Assembly: GCF_011075055.1 (NCBI RefSeq)
Contig: NC_058148.1
Coordinates: 14,501,969-14,565,968 of the forward strand
Reading direction: 5' to 3'
DNA: 64,000 nt
DNA from: Mangifera indica
Lineage: Eukaryota > Streptophyta > Magnoliopsida > Sapindales > Anacardiaceae
Positions 34,036 to 47,238 of this stretch are shown here, piece by piece; within the stretch, counting starts at the first letter, position 1; the number at the start of each line of letters is the position of its first letter. Under the pieces are notes generated by a model, which was not told the origin of the DNA, did not search any database, and saw nothing but the letters and a program-made list of their open reading frames with translations. The position numbers were made by a program, and so were the translations under genes.

Positions 34036-37000
34036 ATGCCAGGGAACATGTATAATGGCAGCCCTGGTACACCGGGAACGAGACTGGAAAGGCTTTTGAG
34101 AGAAAGAGAATTGCGGAAAAACCGGTCAGCACAAGTGAATGATGTAGAACAAACTTTTTCTGGGAGTGACTCATGTTTTAGTGATGGTGAAAATTGGAGT
34201 GTACTTGATGAGGAAGAGTTTATTGCAGCAGCAAGAGCTTTGAGTGATAGTGCTGAGAGGCAAGAAGGACGGCCTAAACAACGTTTGCTGGTGGTAGCCA
34301 ACAGGTTACCTGTGTCTGCCATTAGGAGGGGGGATGACTCGTGGCAACTTGAGATGAGTGTTGGGGGATTAGTCAGTGCACTACTTGGTAAGTAGTAATA
34401 TCATGAATTGTTATTCTAATGATGTTACCTGCAATGTCATTTGTTGATTTTGTAAGGTTGCTTCCTAGTTTGGGTTTTCATTTCTGCAGTGAAGGCTGAT
34501 TGCTTCCTGGTTATTTTCCTTAGGCGTGAAGGAGTTTGAGGCCAGATGGATTGGCTGGGCTGGTGTAAATGTACCTGATGAAATTGGTCAAAAAGGACTA
34601 ACTAAAGCCCTTGCAGAAAAGGTTTGAAAATTGCCGCTCTCTCTTGAACTTAAAGTTTCATTAGAGTTGAACTTGTACATCAGCCAACATCATGGATTGT
34701 GAGATTGGTGTTTAACAACCCAACTTCCCTCATGCATTGATCATGCACACGGCACCATTTTCCTTTTTCCTCACCTTGCTTCATTTGATTGCAGAGGTGC
34801 ATCCCAGTGTTCCTTGATGAAGAAACTGTCCACCAATATTACAATGGTTATTGTAATAACATATTGTGGCCTCTTTTTCACTATCTTGGGCTTCCACAGG
34901 AAGATCGTTTAGCAACCACTCGTAGTTTCCAATCTCAGTTTGATGCATATAAAAAGGCAAACCAAATGTTCGCTGATGTGGTGAACAGTGTTTATGAGGA
35001 GGGAGATGTTGTTTGGTGCCATGATTATCACTTAATGTTTCTTCCAGAATGTCTAAAAGATTATAACTGCAACATGAAAGTTGGTTGGTTTCTTCATACA
35101 CCCTTTCCTTCCTCAGAAATACATAGGATGTTGCCTTCTAGATCAGAGCTTCTGAGATCTGTTCTTGCCGCTGATTTAGTTGGGTATGGTCACTTAATTT
35201 TTGGCAAGACACTTCTAATTACATGTTTGCATTACTTGTTAATTTTTTTTTTTAAATTTCTTGTCCCTGTTCTGCTTCATAAGTTTAGAGGAATCCTAAC
35301 GGCACTTAAATCTGTAAAATCTGTAAGGTATCAAAATTCTCCCTGAATTTTTGGAAGTTGTATGGAATTTGTCAACTACTTGAATGGCTCATCAGTATGC
35401 AACCGTGAATTTAAAAAAATGACATATTTTTCTGTTTTAGATACTCGTTTACAATGTCTTCACGAAATGAACTCCAAAGTTGTTTACTTCAAGATAGCTA
35501 AGATTCCTATTAGGTGATAGTGAGGAGGACGAATAAACTTAAAAAGAAAAAGGCCTCTTGGTATTACGACAATGGTGGATGTATGGGCCTGTTTTAGCTT
35601 GTTTGTGAACTAATCACCTACTAAAGAAGTATGATGTGGCAATATTGATTCTCTGTGCTGTCAAGTTCTGATCTGTTTTTCACTATAGTTGTTTAATTTC
35701 TTTTGCAATGCCAGGTTCAAAAGACTGGTTTTACTACTATTTAGATTTGGTCTTTCATCTCTGCAGCTTTCACACATATGATTATGCAAGGCATTTTGTT
35801 AGTGCCTGTACTCGTATACTTGGGCTTGAGGGCACACCTGAAGGAGTAGAGGATCAAGGAAGGCTGACTCGTGTTGCTGCGGTACATATTGGCTGATAAC
35901 TTTCTCATGTTTTGTTCCATATACTGCTACACAACTTGAGATTTAATTGCAGTGCTGCACAGTTCTAAGAATATTAATCAGTATGAACTCTTTAAATTCT
36001 TTTTCATGATGCAAAACTTGGACATTGATATTACAGTTTCCAATTGGGATAGATTCTGATCGGTTCATCCGAGCTCTTGAACTCCCTCAAGTCAAGGATC
36101 ACATGAAAGAATTGCAAGATAGATTTGCAGGCCGAAAGGTGGGAGCTGCTTATTTCTTGATGAACAATGATATATTGCCCTTTTTCTTGACTTCTGTAAT
36201 GGTGTGTGCCTATATTTTGTTAATACATAAAATGATTTTCAGCTGACACAAATAACCAACTTGAGTAATATTGACATTTTATTAAATATGTGCATGCTTA
36301 CTCTTACTATACTGGTGTTAAATTTATATAGTCATGCTTGACATGCTTTTTTACTGCCTTTTTTTTCATTATAATTACCTATTGTTACTTTTTCAACAAT
36401 GGACAGGTTATGTTAGGTGTTGATCGTCTGGATATGATCAAGGGAATACCTCAAAAGATTTTGGCTTTTGAAAAATACCTTGAGGAAAATCCAAGTTGGC
36501 GTGATAAAGTAGTTCTAATTCAAATTGCTGTACCAACAAGGACAGATGTTCCTGAGTGTATACTTCTTAAACACACTTCTTCCCAGTAGCTGGTGTTTTC
36601 ATCTTGTGATAGTAATGCCATATTAATGCTCATTATCACTTGCTCATGTAGGTCATTAGTTTAAATGGTTGAGGGCATCATAAGAGGTTGATTTTAGCCT
36701 TCTCTTCTTGTGCCTAGGTTAAAATTGTGTTGTCACATCTGTTTTGAGCAACTAGCCTCTTTTGCTAAGCATTCTGGATAACTAATTTATAGGGCTATGA
36801 GGCCAGCTTTTCATGATGGAAATTAGGAAGCAAACCGTAGGCAGCAAAGAAACAACATGCCCATAAATTTATGTGGTTACAAGTAGTGAAAAGAGATAGG
36901 AGTTCTAAAGAAGTTAGAAACAGTATGGCTTCAGATATTATGAAATGGAAAAGGAGGATTGATTTAATGACTTTGAATAGTTTGGGATTAAGCCTTGATT

Positions 37001-40000
37001 GAGTTTATTTGGTTTGGTTGACTAGATGCTAGGTACTTTAGACTCTCCTTTGCCTGTCTTCTATTGGTCTGCTTTGCCTTGCTGCATGACTTGTGCAAGT
37101 ATTATCTATGTTCTTATCTATTATGTGCAAGTATTACACGAGAGGCTGTTGCTTTGTTATGGATGGTTAAAACTATTTTACTTTCAAAATTTTATTTTCT
37201 CTTGAAGTAATTACAGTTTATATTCAGTATTCTTTATCCTCCTATTCGGCTTCCTTGCAGATCAGAAGCTTACTAGTCAGGTTCATGAGATTGTTGGGCG
37301 CATTAACGGAAGATTTGGATCCCTTACAACTGTTCCAATACATCATCTGGTTAGTCTTTACCTTGTAATTTCAGTATCTGAATATACCATATCACAATGA
37401 CATACATATAAAATCGTGATTTCTGTTTACTCATTTTCTGCAATTTATAAATGCCTTTCAAATTAGCATTGGTCTATATGGAATATTTTAGCGATATTTA
37501 TTTGTTCAATTGCTGAATTAATTAATAAATTTTAAAGTAGAAGCTATGTTATTATTTCATTTAATAAACTGGTTTTTAGATTAAGAACTTAATGTGTGGT
37601 CTTCAAAGACAGTATCTTGCTAAATAACTTGCAGGGGCAATACAAGATGAAATGTTGTCATTTTTGTGATTTTTGGCATCAACTCAGAAATAAAAAGTTT
37701 GAAGAATTTGTCAGCGCAATATATGGTTTTGCATGCATTAATTTGTCTTTTTACCATACTGCAAGAGTTTTTCAGTTAGTTTTCTCTTAATTTCTTTGTT
37801 CCCTTTCAGTTTTTCATTCAACTAATTCTGTTGACTAGTTATCTGAAGGTTTCTAAAACATTTACTCTTTATTTACAGGATCGATCTCTTGAATTTCATG
37901 CATTATGTGCACTTTACGCTGTTACTGGTACTCATTCTGTACCATAACATTCTGAGTCTTTAATCATTATTGTCTTTATCAACTGATACTCTGTTGTAAG
38001 TTCTGTCAACTTTTGCCAAATCATTAGTTGTACACTTACACCTACATTATATAAGATGGATGTCCTTTAAATGGCATGCATAAACAAACAGTTTCAGGGA
38101 GTTACAATTGATAGGCAAGATTGTTCATCTTTATGCATTAATCAAAGGAAAGCTTCTGCTTTTATTGCTTTTAAAGCATATAAGCTTCTTTCTTGAAATC
38201 CTCATTTCAGGGAATTGTAATTGATAGGCTAGATTTTTCATCTTTATGTGTTAATTGATGGAAAGGTTTTAGCTAGTTTCTGCTTCTATTGCTTTTAAAT
38301 CATGTGAGTTTGTTACTTCAAGTCCTCTAACAGTTTGCCTTTTTAATTGGTTATATTTGTATTTTCCTATGAACTTCCTATTTCTTGGAATTTGGTAGTG
38401 CTTCAAACCTTTTTAGTATGCTAGCTAGGTATTGGAACTGACAGTTCAAGATGAGCAAGTTAAGGTCATCTGTCGATATGAATATTAAAAACAAATTGTT
38501 TATTTCCGAGCATCTGCAAATACATTTATCAGAAACTAAAGACTAGTCTTTAGCGCATGCTTCACAAATATGAACACAATCTATATATGCTTCTTTGCCA
38601 AAATTTGCGCATAAAGAAATCTTGTTTCAAGGTCTACGAAGTAGTACAAATAAGTATTTAATTGAACTTAAGTCCAAAGCAGGCTAGCATTATATTCACT
38701 TTATTCTACAAATAGAAATGTTTGCTTAGAAGCTTGAAGACTTATAATTCCATGTATTCCTGGATTTTTTTTTTCCTCTCGTTTAGATGTAGCACTTGTT
38801 ACATCTTTGAGGGATGGAATGAACCTTGTCAGCTATGAGTTTGTTGCCTGCCAAGATTCAAAGAAAGGAGTCCTGATTCTTAGTGAGGTAATTAAGGTTT
38901 CTTTTTAATCTCTTTAAGTTTATATATGATTAATTCATTTTTAGACGACAATGAGAGTTAGCTGTTGTTAAAATGAATATACTGTAATCAGATATCATTT
39001 GGCCATCAATCAGGTGATTGTTTACATGTATAGAATCTTAGTTATTGATGTTATCAGTACATTAGGTTCTGTTAAAAATTTCTTTTTCTTTCTAGTTTGC
39101 AGGTGCAGCACAGTCTCTTGGTGCTGGGGCAGTATTGGTAAATCCATGGAATATCACAGAAGTTGCTGCTTCAATTGGTTATGCTTTGAACATGCCAGCT
39201 GATGAAAGAGAAAAGCGGCACCACCACAACTTCATGCATGTGACTACTCACACATCTCAAGAATGGGCTGCAACCTTTGTAAGGTGTTGTTCACTCTTTT
39301 CTCTTTAATTTTTTTTATTTGGTGAGTTTGAGGTTCAGTGAAAGCTTATATATTTGTTTTATGGAGGTCAATAAGTAGAATTTGTGGAAACATGTCCTAC
39401 TTTTTTCTTGTACTCATTGCTGTCCACCCTGCAAAACACACCAACCTGCCTTTCATACACATATTTGAAAAAATATGAATTTTTTTATTCTTGAAAGATA
39501 GATCATCATCTCATTATGAGTTGCTACCAAATAATCAGCCTCTATAAACTGTATTTCTATATGTGGTTTAGATTTGAGACATTTCCTTGGATTAGGATTG
39601 GGTATATTTTGCTAGTTGAATTTGATTAATGTTATTCAACTGGGCTGGGTGTACAGGAATAAGATATTTTCCTCATACAAGCTCCTATACATGTTTTGAC
39701 ATAATTGGAAGTTCTTCCTTTTCATACAACACACTAATCCAGAAATATTCTGCCATTTAGTGAACTCAATGATACAATTGTTGAAGCTCAACTGAGAACT
39801 AGGCAAGTTCCACCCTTACTTCCTATTAAAGCTTCGGTCGATAGCTTTCTGCAGTCCAAGAATCGATTGCTCATATTGGTATGCTCTTCTTTTCTGCTTT
39901 TGGATGTTGAATCTTGGGCAATCAGGTTACCTTGCTTCCATTTTACAGGGATTCGACGCAACTTTAACTGCACCAATGGACTCCCTGGGGAGAAGGGGTG

Positions 40001-41553
40001 GTCACATTAGAGAAATGGATCTCAAATTGCATCCAGAATTAGAAGGTCCCTTGAAGAAGCTTTGTGATGATCCAAGGACAACGGTCATTGTCCTTAGTGG
40101 AAGCGACAGAAGTGTCCTAGATGAAGTACTGTTGTTCCCCGGATGATTTATATTCTGCCTTTTGCATATATTACATTGAGCTAAAAAATTCTTTTTACAG
40201 AATTTTGGTGATTACAACTTGTGGCTGGCAGCAGAAAATGGGATGTTTTTACGCCTGACAGCAGGAGAGTGGATGACAACAATGCCAGAAAATCTGAATA
40301 TGGATTGGGTTGACAGTGTCAAGGTTTATAACATTAATTCGTATGTGAAAACTAAGTATCTGTGTAAACTTCTCTCTACAAACTAAGCCATTGATGGCTT
40401 TCATAATTTCAGCATGTTTTTGAGTATTTTACTGAAAGGACACCAAGATCACATTTTGAGGTCCGAGAAACGTCACTTGTATGGAACTACAAGAATGCAG
40501 GTAAATGATAATTGTCATGTCCTACTCTTCTTCAATTTTTGATTTAGAAAATCTGATGACACTAATGATATTATTTCATTGATTTATTCATCCATTTTCT
40601 TAAAAACTTTGCCTTCAATTAGACCTTGAGTTTGGAAGGCTTCAAGCTAGGGATATGTTGCAGCATCTATGGTCAGGCCCAATCTCAAATGCATCTGTTG
40701 ATGTTGTTCAAGGTGGCCGATCTGTCGAGGTCCGGGCTGTTGGTGTTACAAAGGTACATGCCCTTCACCTATCTGCAAGTTTTACATGCTTACTCTGTTA
40801 CTAATTAGAACCACATTTTGATTTCTTTCCCATTGAGTTTCTCATCTAATCAACAGGGTGCAGCAATTGATCGAATCCTAGGAGAAATAGTTCATAACAA
40901 AGGCATGAAGGCACCTATTGATTATGTGCTCTGCATTGGGCACTTTCTACAGAAGGTGTCTTTCTTGGCTTAAACCTTGGGCAGCTCTGTTCAATCTCAA
41001 CGAATGTTTTATCAGAAAACAGTCTGTGACATTTACACAATGTCATGGACTTGTAAGATTCAAAATTCCCCTTTTTCTTGTCTAATACTCTGAGAGGTTC
41101 CAAAGCCACAGGAACACAATCGATGCCTGATTTTAAACCTGATTATGTGTATTTTACTTGTTGATTCAGGATGAAGATGTCTATAATTTTTTTGAGCCAG
41201 AGCTTCCTGCTGAAGCACCTCCTGTAACAAGACTCAAGGTGCCTGACCATTTCAGGACTTCCAGTCCACAGCTTCCAACCGGTGGAGGTGAGACCAAGGT
41301 TCCTTTCAGGAAGCAACGGTCCTTGTCATCCATAGAAAGAAAAGTTACAAATTACTTGGCTGGTGGCATTTGGCGGCCTACAAAGCATGACAGAATGTCA
41401 GTGAATGAAGGTTCTTCAGTACTCGATTTAAAGGGTGACAATTACTTCTCTTGTGCTGTTTCGAAGAAGCGATCAAATGCAAGATATCTGCTTGGATCAT
41501 CTAGTGATGTTGTCATACTTTTAAAGGAGCTGGCAGAGTCTTTAATTTACTAA
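34036..41553 (+). CDS. TPS1: Class I trehalose-6-phosphate synthase
   Basis: Seventeen coding exons join in frame to 917 residues (Arabidopsis TPS1 has 942): 34036-34387, 34524-34621, 34795-35183, 35767-35881, 36037-36138, 36407-36557, 37261-37349, 37879-37927, 38787-38887, 39096-39283, 39761-39878, 39949-40125, 40201-40323, 40413-40500, 40623-40753, 40857-40955, 41170-41553. The enzyme makes trehalose-6-phosphate, the sucrose signal, from UDP-glucose and glucose-6-phosphate. The N-terminal extension with [14 protein letters not shown] is typical of TPS1. The GT20 domain shows [51 protein letters not shown] and [17 protein letters not shown]. The phosphatase-like domain begins [12 protein letters not shown], lacking the first Asp of the DxD motif, so it should be inactive. 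ATG 34036 gives MPGNMYN, matching the family start. The tail is basic and Ser-rich, then ends with the conserved ENYFSCAV-like block (DNYFSCAV). Confidence 0.97.
38093..38330. repeat. Diverged direct duplication in TPS1 intron 8
   Basis: A unit of about 110-120 bases beginning TTTCAGGGAGTTACAATTGA (about 38092) is followed by a second copy beginning TTTCAGGGAATTGTAATTGA (about 38207). Both continue through AGGC..GATT, TTCATCTTTATG and TTGCTTTTAAA. The copies differ at many positions, so the event is old. It lies in the longest TPS1 intron (37928-38786). Confidence 0.75.
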
Positions 41554-42990
41554 CTAGGTGAATGCAGAAGGCTTTAGCACCATACTGATAGTGTAGCAGT
41601 TGCTATATTACAATTTTTTCCCGAGTCCACCATTTTACATACACAATCTTGGCTATTGGTGCCTTGTTCAAACGAATTATCCTGAAAATTAAAGATAAAA
41701 GATAACAAGCATGCACATTTTAGTCAAGCAGATGGGTAAAATATATATTTAATGGGAAATGGCATTTATGATAAAACTACTATACAACACACCATAAAAA
41801 GTTTTTAGTTCAAGATTTTTTATTTCATTCAAAAGGTGGTAACTATAGGCATCAATGTTGAACACCATAAAAGATTTTGAGAAGCAAACTTGGTTGGTCT
41901 TATCAGCTCCATGGTGTAAACCAATTTCATCCTGCAACTTTAGTGTGGATCTGTTTTTTGGGTTGAGGACCTATGGACAGGCTTAGATCTCATAGGGTTT
42001 CTGGTATAGGGTTTTTGACTCTCCAATTTCAACCATCAGTTTTTGAAATGTGATTTTCCATGTTTTATATCAATTAGATCCTGGGTTACCATGATATTTG
42101 TATCAACATTTGCAGTGTTTAGCTAGCAGAGAGTTGGCGCAAAGCCAACCCACCAATCCCTAATTGTTCTCCCAAGGTTTGTATAAAGAGAACGGGGGTA
42201 CGGGGAATATTATTATTATCGGACAGTTGACATTATAAGTTCTAATAACCGGAAAAGTACCTCTCCAAAACAGTAGAAAAACAGCCCACAATTTTGACAA
42301 TTTACAAGGGTTTGTTTTTCTTCTTTTCGTGTCTGTATAGATACATATATTGTCAAGCTGGAAAACAGTCTAGGTCTACTTGTCCGTGGCAAAATACTTG
42401 AAGACAAATAAACCCTATTCGAATTCAAATTGATTCTTTTTTGAATTTGACTCGGGTTAAAAACATCTATGTTGGCCTTACATAAATAATTACAGTTGCA
42501 TCAATGCAAAATCTCCTGTGAACGCCTTGGATTCGTTCTGGTGTCGTTTCTAAGCCGCCACCATCGGACCTAGTTCAAAACCACAACCTGACATGTTTTG
42601 CTTGTTTGCTCTCAGTTTTCTTGAGAGACCCTGCAACACTATCCACACAAATGGCAATTTGATTGGACCAAAAAGAGACACTTCACGACACTTTTCATTA
42701 TCATTATTATCAATACATAATTTTGATAACTTTTTAACTAATTTTAATTTCTGTCTAATCGCCAAATCGAATAGTATTATAATGATAATAACTCATTTAA
42801 AAATTTTCATATATCCACTTAATTTTTAGATAGAAAGAATCCACATAAAACGGATAATAGCTTAATGCTATATAATAATTTTACCATAACTATATTACTT
42901 CACTCCAACAAAAAAACTGTTGAAGGAATCTTAGTGATGCCCTCCTAGATAAAGAGGGATTCTGAATCTTTGAGATATACTTTAGGCAAG
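41554..42990. other. TPS1 3' flank and subtilase promoter region
   Basis: The first 200-400 bases are probably TPS1 3' UTR. The rest shows no gene; frames on either strand are short and unlike any family. The last 150 bases lead into the subtilase TATA box. Confidence 0.5.
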
Positions 42991-42998
42991 TATTTATA
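42991..42998 (+). promoter_or_regulatory. TATA box of the subtilase gene
   Basis: TATTTATA 48 bases before the start codon at 43039 implies a very short leader of about 15-20 bases. Spacing supports it but a distal start cannot be excluded. Confidence 0.45.
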
Positions 42999-43038
42999 CT
43001 CATCATCATCACTGCTACAAGATATCTGAATACCAACC

Positions 43039-46000
43039 ATGGGCAATATCAATATCTTTCTGTTCTTTCTTTTTCTTCTTCCTCTATTGGTCTCTTCCGC
43101 AGAAAATAACGTAAGTTTTGCAGAAAAATAACGTAAGTTTTTTGCAGTGTCTTTTTTGTTGTTACTAGCCGCGCGAATTCTGATGAATGCTTTTGAATGA
43201 TGACAGGTCTACATAGTGCAGTTTCGCGGACACAATGGAGAAAAAGCATTGCATCAGATAGAAGAAACCCACCACTCTTATTTGCTCTCTGTGAAGAACA
43301 ACGAGGAAGATGCCAAGGCTTCTCGTCTTTACAGTTACCAATACAGCATCAATGGCTTCGCCGCTGTGCTCACTCCTGATGAAGCCTCCAAACTTTCAGG
43401 TAAGTAAAAGTATGATATGTATAAGAGCGAATGGTTTCAAGTTTCTAATGTAATTTCAAGATCAAACTCTTGACCCTCCTAAGTCACCAGAGTTTTATTT
43501 TTTAAGTGGGATTAATTCCACCCGAAAAGACAATTTAATTAGTATGAAATTCCTTACAAAAAGAAAAATATCATCTGGGTTCGATTCAACTTTATCTTGT
43601 GATTTATTTTTGGCACTCATGTATAAAATTTTTTTGGCAGAATTGGAAGAAGTCGTATCAGTGTTTAAAAGCGAACCGGGGCTGTACACATTACAGACGA
43701 CAAGATCATGGGAATTTGCAGGCTTAAACGAGGGAAAAGAAGGAGGAAGGGGAAGACATGGCTTCAAGATGGGGGAAGACTTCTTATCAAGAGCCAAATA
43801 TGGACAAGATGTAATAGTTGGTCTCTTGGATAGTGGTAAAAACTGAAAAACTCTAATGTACACGTGACTTTCTCTTATCTTCTTTGTAATTTTCTAGGAA
43901 AAGTTGCTGCCATGTCTGCATCATTTTTTCGGAAATACGATTGCATGTGAAAGTGAGTTTGTTTATTGTTCTTATAATTAGGCATTTGGCCAGAATCAGA
44001 GAGCTTCAATGACGTAGGCTTGGGACCGGTTCCAAAATCATGGAAGGGAATCTGCCAAACTGGGGTTGCTTTCAACTCTTCTAACTGCAATAAGTGAGTA
44101 TTTCAATTCCCGGTTATATATCCTTTTCTTTTGAAGAGACAACTATTGGGACCAAATAATTCATGGAATCAAATATGTTTCTCATTTCATTGGTAGCCGT
44201 GTCGACTTTACTTTTTAAGTCATTGCTTTTCAAAGAAAGTAGCCAAAAAATTTTACGACTTGAAAATAGGAATGTTAATTTGACACGCAAATCCTGGAAT
44301 ACTAATGCCCAATCCAAAGATTTGGTAATGATTTAAGGGTTTTTAGCAGGGGTGAATTCAAGTTTACATCAACTAAGAGTTCATATAAGTTTGAGTTTGA
44401 GTAAGGATTGCTTTAGTTTGAGAGCAAATCAAGTCATATCTACTCAATTAAGTCATCAAAATTTCTTTAGTAAAATTATTGTCAATCAAGTAAATCAAAC
44501 TCAATTAAAATCCACCCCAAGGATTGAAAAGTGTTTGGTGCAAACCCATAACAATTATATCTTTTAAATTGTGACGCAACTACTGTATATTTTGGGGTTT
44601 CAGGTTGCTTGTGCATGATATTCATGTATTTAGGGTTTAGGTTTTGGCAATTCATTGCCATCCCTGGACCCTAGTGCAATAAACAACTTTTCACTGAATT
44701 CATCTGCTAAAGTTTGGGAATCTTTACCTCTCGACCAAGAAAAAGAAAGTGTAATATCTGCTGACTCTATATGTGATGCTGACTCTATATGTGATGACAG
44801 CCGTAATTAGCTTTTAGATTGTTGACCCTCAGTTCCTTCTTTTTGTTAGACTTTTCCAAAACGCTCGAAGTGGGCCTTTCCAGAGCCGGCATGGATCCCT
44901 TTGGATTTTTCACTAATCTTGTTTTATAAAAAGTTGAGACTTTATCAGTATCAGACAAAGTATACGACCTTCCATTATTGTTTTTGGCTTCTTTTTCAAG
45001 TCTTCTATTTGTTTATTACCTGGATGTCCCCATGCATTGGGAGTCTTCAGGCACTGTCCCTTCAATTATTGCTGCAATTTGCAATAAGCAGTCAAACTGG
45101 TAAAAATATTTTACATTACTTTTAATTTTGACGTTTTTACAGGAAGATCATTGGAGCTAGGTACTACTTGAAAGGTTATGAGCGTGGATATGGGCGGCTT
45201 AATGAAACATTGGACTACCGTTCGCCCCGTGACATGGATGGCCATGGCACCCACACGGCATCCACAGTGGCAGGCCGCCATGTGGCTAATGTTTCCGTCT
45301 TCGGACTTGCACATGGCTCGGCTTCCGGGGGTGCCCCATTGGCCCGGCTAGCCATATACAAAGCGTGTTGGCCTATCCCTGATGTAGAGAAGGCGGTTGG
45401 CAACACATGTTATACAGAAGATATGTTGGCAGGCATAGATGACGCCATTAGAGATGGAGTTGATGTGATGAGTATCTCGATTGGCGCCTCAAGACCTCTT
45501 GCTTTTGATGAAGATGCTATAGCCATTGGCGCATTACATGCCGCTAAAATGAACATTGTCAGTGCTTGTGCAGCGGGAAATTCAGGTCCTGCCCCAGCTA
45601 CATTGTCCAATAATTATCCATGGATTATCACAGTTGGTGCAAGCTCCTTGGACCGTGATTTTTTTGGGCCTCTGGTGTTAGGAAATGGCTTGAAAATCAT
45701 GGTAACCAATGTCGTCCAATAACTTGATTTGATTATACTCTTATGTTTTCATACAGGCTTTTTGTATAATATATGCCATTTTATTCCAGGGAGGAACGAC
45801 TCCTTACGGGCTTGAGAAGAAACATCCATTAGTAAATGCAGCAGATGTGATTGTTCCTGGAGTAGCCAAGAATGAAACAGCGTAAACTTTCTAGTCCTTA
45901 CAGCGTTTTTTCTGTGGTAATTTTATGGATACACATTGAAAATGATAAAAATTGATTGATTGGTTGTCTTCCAGGCAATGCCTTCCGGGTTCTCTTGATC

Positions 46001-47238
46001 CTGAAAAGGTAAAAGGGAAAGTTGTTCTGTGCATGAGAGGGGTTGGAATCAGAGTTGCAAAGGGTAAAGAAGTGAAGAGGGCTGGAGGTGTTGGTTTAAT
46101 ATTAGGAAACCTTCCAGATTCTGGAAATGAACGGCCCTTAGATTTTCATGTCCTTCCAGGAACCGTAGTGTCCTCTGATGATACCAAAAGAATCATTCAA
46201 TACATAAAATCAACCAAGAATCCAACTGCAATTATCAGTCCTGGAAAAACAGTGTTCAACGCTCAGCCAGCACCATCCATGGCTGCTTTCACTAGCAGGG
46301 GTCCTAATCCCATTGATCCTAATATTCTCAAGGTAACCAAAGCTGAACATTGGATTTGTTTATGCAATGTCTCTTTACTCTGCTAATTTTCAGTTTGTCC
46401 TTGCAGCCTGACATCACTGCTCCAGGACTGAATATATTGGCAGCATGGAGCGAGGGAGCTCCAGTTACGAAATTATCTTTCGATAAGCGATTTGTTAAGT
46501 ATAATTTTGATTCAGGAACTTCTATGGCAACCCCTCATGTGGCTGCTGTTGCTGCACTTCTTAAAGCTGTGTATCCGAAATGGAGCAGTGCTGCTATAAG
46601 ATCTGCCATCATGACCACGGGTAAATTCAAATATAATCACATTATCAGATTTTTCCATGTGCAACAAGCTATGTTTAACTCTGAAATGGCCAATTGACGT
46701 TGCAGCTGGCCTAAGAAACAACAGAGGCATGCCAATAACCGATCAAAATGGCAAAATGGCAACTCCTTTCATGTTTGGATCAGGCCATTTCCGTCCTGCA
46801 AAAGCAGCAGACCCCGGTCTTATATACGATGCTTTGCACGAAGACTATCTGCTCTACCTTTGCAGCATTGGAACAGAACCAGAACCAAAATTCAAGTGTC
46901 CAGGAAATCTATCCTCAACAGTCAACTTCAATTATCCATCACTTGCTATTCCTAAACTCAATGGCACCATGATTGTTAAAAGGACAGTCACTAATGTTGG
47001 TGGTAATGGCAAGAGTGTCTACTTCTTTAGCTCAAAACCCCCAGCAGGAATCTCTGTCAAGGCTTCTCCAAGTGTTTTGTTCTTCCATCATGTAGGCCAG
47101 AAAAGGAGCTTTACTATTGAAGTGAAAGCAAGAGGAACTGCAAGAAAGCTTCTGAAAAATGAGTATGGCTTTGGGTGGTACTCCTGGAATGATGGAATCC
47201 ACAATGTCAGAAGTCCCATGGCTGTAGCTTTAGCTTAA
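43039..47238 (+). CDS. SBT5.6: Subtilisin-like serine protease, SBT5.6 type
   Basis: Nine exons, 43039-43110, 43207-43399, 43641-43835, 43982-44093, 45143-45701, 45790-45881, 45975-46332, 46407-46620 and 46706-47238, join in frame to 775 residues. A signal peptide (1-21, [14 protein letters not shown]) sends it to the apoplast. The I9 prodomain spans about 25-108 ([12 protein letters not shown]). The S8 domain has all catalytic parts: Asp152 (LLDSGIWPES), His223 (DGHGTHTAS), oxyanion Asn335 (AAGNSGP) and Ser566 ([11 protein letters not shown]). A protease-associated insert (about 400-500, [19 protein letters not shown]) and a C-terminal fibronectin-III-like domain with RTVTNVG follow. Around Ser566 it reads SMATPHVAA where most plant subtilases have SMSCPHVAG. 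Exon splitting of the usual Arabidopsis arrangement and the sequence itself point to the SBT5.5/5.6 subgroup; substrates are unknown. Intron 4 (44094-45142) is the largest. Confidence 0.95.
43099..43141 (+). repeat. Tandem duplication that doubles a 5' splice site
   Basis: GCAGAAAATAACGTAAGTTT at 43099 is repeated at 43120 with one extra A. The first GTAAGT (43111) is the donor that keeps the subtilase frame. Use of the second would read GAAAAATAA and stop at once. Confidence 0.85.
44760..44800 (+). repeat. Two-copy tandem repeat in subtilase intron 4
   Basis: CTGACTCTATATGTGATG occurs twice head to tail (about 44761 and 44779). Intronic; no effect seen on splice sites. Confidence 0.8.
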
